A stretch of 32,513 nucleotides of DNA from Brevinema andersonii (GTDB lineage Bacteria > Spirochaetota > DYKD01), in assembly GCA_020722765.1 (NCBI GenBank), contig DYKD01000030.1:1-32513 (forward strand), read 5' to 3'. Position numbers and translations under genes: made by a program. The notes below the pieces were generated by a model. That model was given only the letters and a program-made list of their open reading frames with translations. It was not told the DNA's origin and did not search any database. Positions 22,402 through 29,566 of this stretch are shown here, one piece after another; positions within the stretch are counted from its first letter, which is position 1; the number at the start of each line of letters is the position of its first letter.

Positions 22402-23508
22402 TTATCCTCCGTCGGATTTGAGTTTTCGAATATTGAACCACGCATCAAATAATCCCAGCCCGAATATCCCAAGCAAGAACATGAATGGCGGAAGTATGAG
22501 GGATATCAGGACAAGTAATGCGATCTTGACCACGATGTTTGCCCTGAGCCTGCTGAAGAATGAAGTGAACACCATCACTCCTTGCAGTGCATAGAAGGCA
22601 CCACAGATCAGGAAAGCGTTCATGAAAATATTCTTCAAAAGCAAATGTCCTGTCATACTTGCAATGAGAAGACCTGCCCACGATACGATGAAAAACCATG
22701 TGAGACTGAAATCAAGCTGGAGGCTTTCCAAGGATCCTTTGGCTGGTTGTTCAATTGGTTTGAACAGGGGGACTGGCTTTGGAATGTTCCTATTCTTGTT
22801 AGCCCTGCCCTTTGTTTTTTTCAGGACAGGGGAAACAGCTTTTTCATCAGGTATGATCTGTCTGTGTAGGAAAAGCCGCGCAAGGAAAGCGTTCAGAAAA
22901 ACAGATGTAAGCACAAAAATGAAAACAAGTGCTGCATAAGCGTTCCTGACGAGATCAATCGCGAAATCCTGGAATACCAGGTAGTTCTGGATGTTCTTTT
23001 CTGTCATGTTCATTTTTTGAAATATGGCTGAAGCAGAGTCTCCTGTCATTTTCATCTGGTTGATGAGCCCTCCTATGATGTCAATTCCCATGAGTGGTTT
23101 TGCCACTATGAGGAAAATGATTATAGTAAGGGAATAGATGGAAAGGGACAGGAGAAGTTTATTCACAGTCATTTTTCCGCTCAGGAAAAGCCATAAGAGG
23201 ATTCCCATGAGCAGGGTGAACATTGCAAAAATGCCTAAGTAGGCCATCACAAGACTGTACCTGTTGACTGTTGCGACGAGGAAGATGATCCCGAACCATG
23301 TGAGAAAAGAGAAAGCGGTCTTTCTCCAGTCCGTCATCCTCTGGAATAGGATGACTAGGGGTGTCATGGCGAAGAACATGAAGGGTCCTGGTATGGCGAT
23401 CACTAAAGCAAGGAAAATAAGGTAGTTTGTCGTGATGAGGTCATTCCGTAAGGACATGTTCGTCCCACCTTGGGTATCTCCCAACATCGCTTTCGTCGTT
23501 GGCATCAT
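22402..23508 (-). CDS. Multi-span membrane protein between rpsR and rplI (DUF2232/YybS-like)
   Basis: This 368-residue inner-membrane protein has about eight hydrophobic helices and a basic loop at about 215-250 (KKTKGRANKNRNIPKPVPL). Its position between rpsR and rplI and its helix pattern match DUF2232/YybS-type proteins, which occupy the same place in Firmicutes and some other phyla. I cannot point to a diagnostic motif, so the family is mainly from context. The start at 23508 overlaps the rpsR stop (TAATG). ATG 23457 (MSLRND) follows GGTGGG and may be the true start. The function is unknown. Confidence 0.75.
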   Translation of the reverse strand: MMPTTKAMLGDTQGGTNMSLRNDLITTNYLIFLALVIAIPGPFMFFAMTPLVILFQRMTDWRKTAFSFLTWFGIIFLVATVNRYSLVMAYLGIFAMFTLLMGILLWLFLSGKMTVNKLLLSLSIYSLTIIIFLIVAKPLMGIDIIGGLINQMKMTGDSASAIFQKMNMTEKNIQNYLVFQDFAIDLVRNAYAALVFIFVLTSVFLNAFLARLFLHRQIIPDEKAVSPVLKKTKGRANKNRNIPKPVPLFKPIEQPAKGSLESLQLDFSLTWFFIVSWAGLLIASMTGHLLLKNIFMNAFLICGAFYALQGVMVFTSFFSRLRANIVVKIALLVLISLILPPFMFLLGIFGLGLFDAWFNIRKLKSDGG

Positions 23509-23804
23509 TAGTCCCTGACGAAAGGCATGAGTGCTAGCTGGCGCGCAATTTTTATTTCGCGTGCGAGCAAGCGCTGGTGCTTTGCACAGTTTCCAGACAG
23601 TCTGCGAGGCATAATCTTACCCCGTTCAGTCGTGAAACGTGCAAGTTTGTCAATCTCTTTGTAGGAGATTTCTCCGATCTGCTTCGCACAGAACCGGCAT
23701 ACTTTCTTCTTGAATTTCTGGAAGCGGGGATTGAAGCGTTTTACTTGCTGGTCTCCACCACCGAAATCTGAACCGCCAGACTGGCGATCGTTCATTTCAC
23801 TCAT
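23508..23804 (-). CDS. rpsR: Small ribosomal subunit protein bS18
   Basis: This 98-residue protein contains the bS18 core: [48 protein letters not shown]. The upstream CRFCAKQ and the later C in GNCAKH keep the zinc-binding cysteines of the C+ form of S18. The N-terminal extension (about 25 residues, Gly/Ser/Gln) is longer than in E. coli. AGGAG precedes ATG 23804. It binds S6 and lies downstream of ssb as usual. Confidence 0.97.
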   Translation of the reverse strand: MSEMNDRQSGGSDFGGGDQQVKRFNPRFQKFKKKVCRFCAKQIGEISYKEIDKLARFTTERGKIMPRRLSGNCAKHQRLLAREIKIARQLALMPFVRD

Positions 23805-23836
23805 TGTAGTCTCCTGTTTTGTGTTAATGGAACTGT

Positions 23837-24349
23837 TTAGAAGGGAATCTCGTCATCAGGCATCGGTCCGCCTAAGTCATCTGCAGGTGTGTTGTCCGGA
23901 TATCCTGGTTCTGGCATGTTTGCAGGCTGCTCGTAATTCTGTTCAGCAGCCGGACTGCTTTGTTTGTTGGAATTATACTGGTTGCCACCACCTGAATTTC
24001 CTTGGCCACCACCAGAGCTGAGTAGCTTGATGGAGTCTGCTATGATTTCAATCACACTCCGGTTCTTTTCTTCATTCTGTGGCTTGTAACTGTGTTGCGT
24101 GATCCTTCCACTGACTGCGATCATTTTTCCTTTGGTCAGATACTGCTGGAGCACTTCTGCCTGTTTGCCAAAAAGTTTGATGTTGAAAAAATGAGCCTGT
24201 TCTTCCCACTGTCCTGACTGGCTATTTTTCTTTGACTGGTTGTTGGCCAGACGGATTGTGGAGATGGAAAGACCACTGTTCGTCTGTTTCAATTCAGCAT
24301 CAGCGACAAGCCGACCTGTCAATGCAACTACGTTTATATCCGATGCCAT
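23837..24349 (-). CDS. ssb: Single-stranded DNA-binding protein
   Basis: This 170-residue protein has an OB fold at about 1-110 ([18 protein letters not shown] ... [31 protein letters not shown]). A Gly/Asn/Gln-rich linker follows ([16 protein letters not shown]), then the acidic tip PDDEIPF that docks repair and replication partners. AAGGAG lies seven bases before ATG 24349. It sits between rpsF and rpsR, the standard order. Confidence 0.97.
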   Translation of the reverse strand: MASDINVVALTGRLVADAELKQTNSGLSISTIRLANNQSKKNSQSGQWEEQAHFFNIKLFGKQAEVLQQYLTKGKMIAVSGRITQHSYKPQNEEKNRSVIEIIADSIKLLSSGGGQGNSGGGNQYNSNKQSSPAAEQNYEQPANMPEPGYPDNTPADDLGGPMPDDEIPF

Positions 24350-24395
24350 CTTTTTTCTCCTTTTTTTCCTTTATATTTTTTGTACTGACTTCTTG

Positions 24396-24737
24396 TTAAA
24401 CAGCTGGTTGTACAACTGCAGGCTTTGTAGCAACGGCTTCTTCTTTTCTGAAGACGTGCTGGTGTTCATCAACGATGATCATGTAACGGAGAATTGACTC
24501 TACCAGTTTGAGTTCTTTCTTGAGTTCGTGGATGCGGAGAGAATCAGCTGAGAATTTGACGAAGTAGTAATATCCCTCTGTCTCCTTGTTTATCTCATAG
24601 GCAAGTCTTCTGTTTCCCCAATCGTCTGTAGTCACGATATTGGCCTCTATCCCTTTAAGCAGGGCATTGACCTTCTCTTTCATTGTTGTGGAATCAGCAT
24701 TTTTCTTAAAAATGCAAGCAAGCTCATATCTTTTCAT
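24396..24737 (-). CDS. rpsF: Small ribosomal subunit protein bS6
   Basis: This 113-residue protein begins MKRYELACIFKKN, with the S6 ferredoxin-like fold: NIVTTDDWGNRRLAYEINKETEGYYYFVKFSA is the conserved second half of the domain. A short Ala/Val/Pro tail ends it. GGGAGG stands upstream of ATG 24737. It is the first gene of the 14-gene run to 14110 and has a structured leader (24738-24856) that may mediate feedback by the S6:S18 complex. Confidence 0.97.
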   Translation of the reverse strand: MKRYELACIFKKNADSTTMKEKVNALLKGIEANIVTTDDWGNRRLAYEINKETEGYYYFVKFSADSLRIHELKKELKLVESILRYMIIVDEHQHVFRKEEAVATKPAVVQPAV

Positions 24738-24856
24738 GGTGTCACCTCCCTTCGGACTAAGATTCTAATCTTTTTTCAGTTAGAATAGAGAGATATATGA
24801 TCATTGGCAGATTCACTTGTGAGTGATGTATATATCTTTCTGGATTCCCATCCAGA
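24738..24856 (-). promoter_or_regulatory. Structured 5' leader of the rpsF operon
   Basis: Three consecutive stem-loops lie before the ribosome site. They are TCTGGAT/ATCCAGA (24839-24845 with 24850-24856), a longer arm AGATATAT/ATATATCT (24791-24798 with 24830-24837, with an inner TCACT/AGTGA), and ATTCTAA/TTAGAAT (24762-24768 with 24780-24786). In the mRNA a TCCG then stands just before GGGAGG. S6:S18 is known to bind its own leader near an unpaired CCG in many bacteria. Assigning this leader to that class is inference. Confidence 0.4.
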
Positions 24857-24862
24857 GGTCTT

Positions 24863-24891
24863 AAGATAATAGGTCCGTTCTGATATTTCAA
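24863..24891 (-). promoter_or_regulatory. Candidate promoter for the rpsF operon
   Basis: On the minus strand TTGAAA (24886-24891) and TATCTT (24863-24868) are 17 bases apart. The predicted start, about 24856, coincides with the first base of the first leader hairpin. The -10 is only 4/6 to consensus. The rest of 24892-25014 is AT-rich and holds no gene I can see. Confidence 0.35.
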
Positions 24892-25014
24892 GTTTTTTTA
24901 AAGCTTTTTTTAGCCATATTTGGCATGTATTTCTTAATATCAGTTATTGTGAAGGTTAAGATTGAAGGTTAGTCAAAACAGAAAAGTCCAGATCAAGCAA
25001 CTTAGTGTTTTTTT

Positions 25015-25043
25015 TTGACAGAATCCATAAAGAATGCTATAAT
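25015..25043 (+). promoter_or_regulatory. Perfect-consensus sigma70 promoter
   Basis: TTGACA (25015-25020) and TATAAT (25038-25043) are both exact consensus hexamers with an ideal 17-base spacer. The start would be near 25050, only about 11 bases before ATG 25061, so the leader is barely longer than the GGTGG ribosome site. It is the strongest promoter in the window by sequence and drives the small barrel gene and probably DUF3783/lepB. Confidence 0.75.
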
Positions 25044-25060
25044 GGAGTAGGTGGTAATTA

Positions 25061-25657
25061 ATGAAGAAAATAGTCATTCTCTCTATTCTCTGCCTGGCTT
25101 TCCCCCTTCTTGCTGTGCATAATGACTCTTCTGAAATCATTCCAGCAAACAATTTTTTCGGAGGTATCCATCTTGGTGTGTCCACAACTCCAGGACCTCA
25201 AACCTATGTGTCTGCAGGATTGGGAATCAATGAATGGTCTGATCTTCGCCTTCGTGTCGGATATCTTGATTATGCTAAAAATACGAATTCAGTTTACTCT
25301 GGTCTTTACTATAAGATCCTGATTACTCGTTTTTTTCAGAAGATGGACAGCGTTTCAGTGCAATTTGGTCCCCAATACCATAAGTATTTCAGTCTTTATA
25401 GTTCTCTTTTGTTGACCACAAGCTGGAAAGTTCTCCAGTTCTACACAGGATTGGATGATTCAATCTATTTCGCACCAGCAGGAACCGAAATAAGAATGAA
25501 CTTTTTGATAGGCACAAAAGTGAAATTTAAATGGTCACTAACCAGGATTAGTCCGGCTCTTAATTTTGAAGTGGCTGTGCCTGTCTTGAATAAGACTTCT
25601 TATGCTTTCTCGTTATCCCTTCTTAATGTTTTTGACTACAAGTCTGCCAATAAATAG
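25061..25657 (+). CDS. Small outer-membrane beta-barrel protein
   Basis: This 198-residue protein has a signal peptide (MKKIVILSILCLAFPLLAV). Beta strands rich in Gly and aromatic residues follow (FFGGIHLGVSTT, TYVSAGLGINEWSDLRLRVGYLDY, ALNFEVAVPVLNKTSYAF). It has the length and look of an eight- to ten-stranded barrel. No named family is recognised. It follows a perfect-consensus promoter, so it may be abundant. The next gene starts 12 bases after its stop. Confidence 0.75.
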   Translation: MKKIVILSILCLAFPLLAVHNDSSEIIPANNFFGGIHLGVSTTPGPQTYVSAGLGINEWSDLRLRVGYLDYAKNTNSVYSGLYYKILITRFFQKMDSVSVQFGPQYHKYFSLYSSLLLTTSWKVLQFYTGLDDSIYFAPAGTEIRMNFLIGTKVKFKWSLTRISPALNFEVAVPVLNKTSYAFSLSLLNVFDYKSANK

Positions 25658-25668
25658 GATTTCTATCC

Positions 25669-25899
25669 ATGGACACCCCCAAAAAACAGAAGACCATCCT
25701 GCTTGATGGTTTTGAAGATAAAGATCTTTCTTCCCTGGTTTCATTCATCAAGACCCATCCTGCAGTTGGCAAAGACGCTGTTTTTGCTTCTGTCACAGAA
25801 ACATCTCTCAAGTGGACTGTGCAGGAATGGCTGGAAGAGCTTGCCAAAGAGCACGCCTATTTTACAAAATCCAATCCTGACGACAAGCCTGTCCCTTAG
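25669..25899 (+). CDS. DUF3783-type small protein
   Basis: This 76-residue cytosolic protein fits the short DUF3783 pattern: an opening ILLDGFEDKDLSSLVSFI, a central AVFASVTETSLKWTVQEWL and an ELAKEH end. The family's function is not established. ATG 25669 has no strong ribosome site but follows the barrel gene closely. Only two bases separate its TAG from the ATG of the signal peptidase gene, so the three genes likely share a transcript. Confidence 0.7.
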   Translation: MDTPKKQKTILLDGFEDKDLSSLVSFIKTHPAVGKDAVFASVTETSLKWTVQEWLEELAKEHAYFTKSNPDDKPVP

Positions 25900-25901
25900 A
25901 G

Positions 25902-27050
25902 ATGGTTGAACGAAGCAGATGGTTCGCTGTTTTTCTAAGTGCCCTGATTCCAGGAGCAGGCCAATTTTATAAAGGTCAACGTCTTTTCCCGTTTTTTCTC
26001 TTTTTATCCTACGCTTCCCTAAAATATTTTTACCTGCTTTTCGGTGGTTTCTTCCTTGATCATAGCACGAGCAAGGTTTTTGTTCTTGTTGTTCTTATCT
26101 CCTCTGTTCTTGCTTTCCTGGCATATCTTTATAATCTTGTGAATGCATGTCTTTTCCCTGCAGGCACTGATCTTGTTTTCGATGATTTACAGAAAAGGAA
26201 AAACCCTTTCATAGCTGGTCTTCTCAGTATCATCATACCTGGTGCTGGACAGGTTTATAATAAGCAGATCTGGAAAACTTTCCTTGTCTATCTTCTGTTT
26301 GGAATCCTGTTCAGTCTTTCTGGAATTCTCAAGTTCTCTGAAGAGGATTCTGCCATTTTGGGGTTGGCCCTTTTTTTATGTGTGGAAATCATTCTCCTTG
26401 TTGATGCTATGAATACTGCAGGGAAGCGTATGGATGAAGAGTACGGAATCAAACTTAAGAAGAAAACGCCGAAAATCATCTGGTTCACTGTTCTTGTCAT
26501 CCTTTTTTTTAATGTTGTTGATATGACGCTCTCTCTCAGATTCAGAGAGACAAGCGTCAAAGCTTTCAAGATTCCCACAGGTTCCATGCAGCCAACACTT
26601 TTTGGTGGACAGGACCATGCGCTGGGTGACCATCTTGTTGTGAATTTGCGTGACAGGCGAGTCATCAACCGTGGTGAAATCGTTGTTTTTAACTATCCTG
26701 TTGATCCTGAACTCCAGTTTGTGAAACGTATCATTGGTCTTCCTGGGGAAACTCTTGAAATTCGCAACAAGGTTGTCTATATAGATGGAAAAGCGCTGGA
26801 TGAATTGTGGCTTAAGGTTTTTCCCCAGAAAGAATATTTTTCGGATTTTGGAAATACCCTTCCTGCAGTGATCAGTCCTCGGGATAACTTCGGACCTGTT
26901 CGGATTCCTGCGAATTCCTATTTTGTCATGGGTGATAATCGGGACAACAGTTCAGACAGCCGGTTCTGGGGAGTCGTAGAGAAATCATTTATTATTGGAA
27001 AGCCTATGGCGATCTATTTTCCGTTCAACAGAATGCGTTGGCTGGATTAG
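25902..27050 (+). CDS. lepB: Signal peptidase I with two extra N-terminal membrane modules
   Basis: This 382-residue protein is much longer than a standard signal peptidase. The C-terminal half is a classic S26 peptidase: IPTGSMQPTL with catalytic S228, FVKRIIGLPGE with the general base K275, and GDNRDNSSDSRFWG, all preceded by a membrane anchor at about 193-205. The N-terminal 185 residues hold two similar membrane modules, each starting with a Pro-Gly-Ala-Gly-Gln motif: LIPGAGQFYKGQ (15-26) and IIPGAGQVYNKQ (111-122), as in DUF5683-type proteins. It should remove Sec signal peptides. The added modules may position it in the membrane or bind clients. Their role is unknown. Confidence 0.92.
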   Translation: MVERSRWFAVFLSALIPGAGQFYKGQRLFPFFLFLSYASLKYFYLLFGGFFLDHSTSKVFVLVVLISSVLAFLAYLYNLVNACLFPAGTDLVFDDLQKRKNPFIAGLLSIIIPGAGQVYNKQIWKTFLVYLLFGILFSLSGILKFSEEDSAILGLALFLCVEIILLVDAMNTAGKRMDEEYGIKLKKKTPKIIWFTVLVILFFNVVDMTLSLRFRETSVKAFKIPTGSMQPTLFGGQDHALGDHLVVNLRDRRVINRGEIVVFNYPVDPELQFVKRIIGLPGETLEIRNKVVYIDGKALDELWLKVFPQKEYFSDFGNTLPAVISPRDNFGPVRIPANSYFVMGDNRDNSSDSRFWGVVEKSFIIGKPMAIYFPFNRMRWLD

Positions 27051-27077
27051 TTCCCATTTAAGAAAAACGGATATCCA

Positions 27078-27989
27078 TCATCTCTTAGCGTAACAATATG
27101 TACAGTTGAATCTGCATGTGTTGTAAGCGCCTATATCCTTGCTCCAGATACATTTGCATTCTTTTCGCTGGTTCTGGTCTTTGAGTTTGCCTTGAGGTTT
27201 GTCCAGAAATGCCATCAGCTTCTTATCGTGGGCAAATGCTTTTCTCATCAATGCTGCATCTATGCAGCTACTGGGAGGAATACCAAGGTTTGTGAAATCA
27301 AGTTCTTCCGCACAGGAGGAGAGCGTCATCCCAGAGGAATCGCATATTCGTTTCATCTTTTCTGCAAAATTGAATTGTTGCTCTTCTGTCAAGAGGGGGA
27401 TGTTGAAGCCTTGTCTTTCCATGCGGTTTCTTACAGAGGCATACATTCCGATGTCAAGGAAACTGAAGATACATCTGTTTGTGAACCCTGCAATGTTTCT
27501 GGCTATGTTTTGCAGTCTTTCAAGGATCAGATTTTCGTTGTCAGATGTTAGGATGACTGGGTCAAACCGCCAGATGTTTCTTTCGCTCCCCAATAGCCCT
27601 GAAAGCCTTTTGAACGTGTCTATCCTTTTTGGGAGTGAGGCTAACCCTGGCTCTAATCCCTCCTTTTCATAATCATTCAAAGTGTAGAGGAAATATGTCC
27701 CTATTCCAGATTCTTCAAAATACTTGAGGTGGGGGAGCATCTTTTCTGGATCTTTTGTCCAAAAAACAATCACTCTTACATTTTTCGTGAGGACAGCTTC
27801 TCTGATCAGGGGATTATACGGATTTTTAACCCAAAAATAGCCTTTTTGCCATTGGTTCATGAATTCCTCAGCACCCCAGGCTGGAATATCTGTCCTACGG
27901 CTTGCAGAAAGGATGACAGGAGCTGTAGTCTTTGTAAGCTTGTTTTCTATGATCAACTCTGATTTTTCCCAAGGAGACGTTGATGGCAT
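27078..27989 (-). CDS. DUF1848 family protein with C-terminal Fe-S-like cysteine cluster
   Basis: This 303-residue protein fits DUF1848 well: ILSASRRTDIPAW near the start (residues 23-35), VIVFWTKDPEKMLP and IWRFDPVILT in the middle, and a C-terminal cluster CKC...SKDIGAYNTCRFNCTYCYAKR. The cysteines are C278, C280, C292, C296 and C299; the CxxxCxxC resembles a radical-SAM iron-sulfur site placed, unusually, at the C-terminus. No biochemical role is established. AAGGA precedes ATG 27989. It is convergent with lepB and divergent from the ATPase gene. Confidence 0.88.
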   Translation of the reverse strand: MPSTSPWEKSELIIENKLTKTTAPVILSASRRTDIPAWGAEEFMNQWQKGYFWVKNPYNPLIREAVLTKNVRVIVFWTKDPEKMLPHLKYFEESGIGTYFLYTLNDYEKEGLEPGLASLPKRIDTFKRLSGLLGSERNIWRFDPVILTSDNENLILERLQNIARNIAGFTNRCIFSFLDIGMYASVRNRMERQGFNIPLLTEEQQFNFAEKMKRICDSSGMTLSSCAEELDFTNLGIPPSSCIDAALMRKAFAHDKKLMAFLDKPQGKLKDQNQRKECKCIWSKDIGAYNTCRFNCTYCYAKR

Positions 27990-28097
27990 GAGTTATCCTT
28001 CTATTAATAATACTCAAGACTAGTCGGATGGAATGGGTTGTTTGGAAAATCTAACATGGAAAATTGTTAAAATCAAGGAATTGTTTAAAAAGACAAG

Positions 28098-28126
28098 TTG
28101 ATTTTTCTTTTCCTATAGGGTATATT
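28098..28126 (+). promoter_or_regulatory. Candidate promoter for the ATPase/TPR genes
   Basis: TTGATT (28098-28103) and TATATT (28121-28126) are 17 bases apart. The start would be near 28133. That leaves only 7 bases before ATG 28140 but 37 before ATG 28170, which also has a ribosome site, and so supports the later start. Confidence 0.5.
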
Positions 28127-28169
28127 ATATCAAGTTGATATGACAGTAAACGAGTCGAGAGGTGTATGT

Positions 28170-28694
28170 ATGGGTGCTGAACTCAAGGAATTAAAGGTCG
28201 ATGAGAAGAGCAAGTATTTTAACACATTAGGGATGGCGCACAAGACTTTTCCAAGTGTCATGTCACGTGTACGTGAATTCACAATGGAAATCATCAAGGA
28301 TGCTCCGGAACAGTTCAAGGAAAAAAATCTCTTGGAACAGCAGTTAAGTGAAGTGATTAAGAATGCTGTCCGTCATGGTAACAAGAATAATCCTGTGAAG
28401 AAAGTGAAGGTTTGGTACAGGTTTGACACGAAAAAGCGGATTATCCAAGTGGTTGTTGAGGATGAGGGAGAGGGATTTAAGAATCTGGAAGACTGGAATA
28501 ACTTTTATCTGAAACGGACGTATTATATAGAAAAACAGGATTATGACAATATGATCAAGCTGATCAACTATAGGACATTGAATTCAACTGAGATGGATGG
28601 GGGCAATGCTCTTCTCGCAGCGATTGAGTATTGGAACGGTGGAATCATCTATAACAATAGAAGAAATAAGGTCGCTTTGATCCGGATGTTTTAA
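28170..28694 (+). CDS. RsbW-like HATPase domain protein without adjacent partner
   Basis: This 174-residue GHKL ATPase domain has an N-box LSEVIKNAVRHGNKNNP (E61, N65) and an intact G1 box VEDEGEGFK (D98). The G2 region reads EMDGGNALLAAIEYWNGGI (about 142-160) where kinases have GxGLxLI. An unusual 35-residue insert (NNFYLKRTYYIEKQDYDNM) separates G1 and G2, so the ATP lid is atypical. It probably acts in a sigma or partner-switch pathway, but no STAS partner is next to it; the SpoIIAA-like gene at 30788 is the nearest. ATG 28170 with GAGAGG is preferred over ATG 28140. Confidence 0.8.
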   Translation: MGAELKELKVDEKSKYFNTLGMAHKTFPSVMSRVREFTMEIIKDAPEQFKEKNLLEQQLSEVIKNAVRHGNKNNPVKKVKVWYRFDTKKRIIQVVVEDEGEGFKNLEDWNNFYLKRTYYIEKQDYDNMIKLINYRTLNSTEMDGGNALLAAIEYWNGGIIYNNRRNKVALIRMF

Positions 28695-28708
28695 ACATGG
28701 GGGAAACC

Positions 28709-29458
28709 ATGAGAAAGAGTGTGCGTTTTTTTTCTCTTCTGAGTCTATTGATGGGAACAGTCCTGTTTGCAACAACATTAAAAGATGCGGATCGCTTATG
28801 GGAAAAGCGTAATGGTTTTTCAGGGGAAACAGCGAAGCAGGTCTATTTGAAATACAAGGAAGTTGTTGATGCGAATCCGCAGAGTTATGAGGCGTACTGG
28901 AAATATTCACGTGCGCTCAACTGGTATGGAATGAATATGGCCACTGACAACAAGACCAAGAAAGAGATTTTCCTGAAAGCGAAGGATGCAGCCATGCTTT
29001 CTACTCAGATAAACCCCAATGGTGTTGAAGGCCATGTCTGGCTTGGTGTGAACTGGGGTACTTGGGGAGAAGCGAACGGTATCTTGAACAGTCTCAAGGC
29101 AGTGCCAGAGATTGAGCGGAACATGAATGAGGTTCTTACCACGAATCCCGATTATGATGAGGCCATTGCGTACAGGGTTCTGGGGCGTCTCTATTTCAAG
29201 GCTCCTGGTGCGCCACTCAGTATCGGAGACAAGGAAAAATCAGAACAATATTTGCGGAGAGCTTACCAGATTGCCCCTTTGAACAAGAAGAACGCCCTTT
29301 ATCTGGCAGAAATTCTGGTTGCAAAAAAGAACAACAAGGAAGCTCTTCAGGTTCTGGATGAGGCTCTTTCCAAACCAGTTCGCCCCTCGAACAGGATTGA
29401 AGAGGATGCTGATCTAAAAGAGATGAAAGCTCTCAAAGCGCGTATCTCTGAAAAGTAA
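28709..29458 (+). CDS. Exported TPR-like protein (TatT-like)
   Basis: This protein of about 249 residues has a signal peptide (VRFFSLLSLLMGTVLFA) and an all-helical body of TPR-type repeats: YLKYKEVVDANPQSYEAYWKYSRAL, TQINPNGVEGHVWLGVNWG and SEQYLRRAYQIAPLNKKNALYLAEIL. The stretch GVNWGTWGEANGILNSL ... YDEAIAYRVLGRLYFKAPG resembles a group of periplasmic TPR proteins related to the T-component (TatT) of some spirochaetal TRAP transporters. No TRAP permease is in the window. ATG 28709 follows GGGGGA at five bases; ATG 28697 lies within that site. Confidence 0.75.
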   Translation: MRKSVRFFSLLSLLMGTVLFATTLKDADRLWEKRNGFSGETAKQVYLKYKEVVDANPQSYEAYWKYSRALNWYGMNMATDNKTKKEIFLKAKDAAMLSTQINPNGVEGHVWLGVNWGTWGEANGILNSLKAVPEIERNMNEVLTTNPDYDEAIAYRVLGRLYFKAPGAPLSIGDKEKSEQYLRRAYQIAPLNKKNALYLAEILVAKKNNKEALQVLDEALSKPVRPSNRIEEDADLKEMKALKARISEK

Positions 29459-29493
29459 GTGTTTTTTACCTTTTCAAATTTTCTCTTTTTGTT

Positions 29494-29522
29494 TTGACAT
29501 CCTGAAAACTCTTTAGTATCTT
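29494..29522 (+). promoter_or_regulatory. Candidate promoter for the glycosyltransferase gene
   Basis: TTGACA (29494-29499, exact) is followed after 17 bases by TATCTT (29517-29522, 4/6). The start would be near 29529, about 38 bases before ATG 29567. It separates the glycosyltransferase from the TPR gene. Confidence 0.45.
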
Positions 29523-29566
29523 GCATTTCCCTTTTTCAACATGAATATCATATTGAGGAGTGTTCA

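Noticed and set aside
24892-25014. A possible small gene or tRNA in the rpsF upstream gap.
   Set aside because: It is AT-rich with no cloverleaf, no coding frame with a ribosome site and no repeat.
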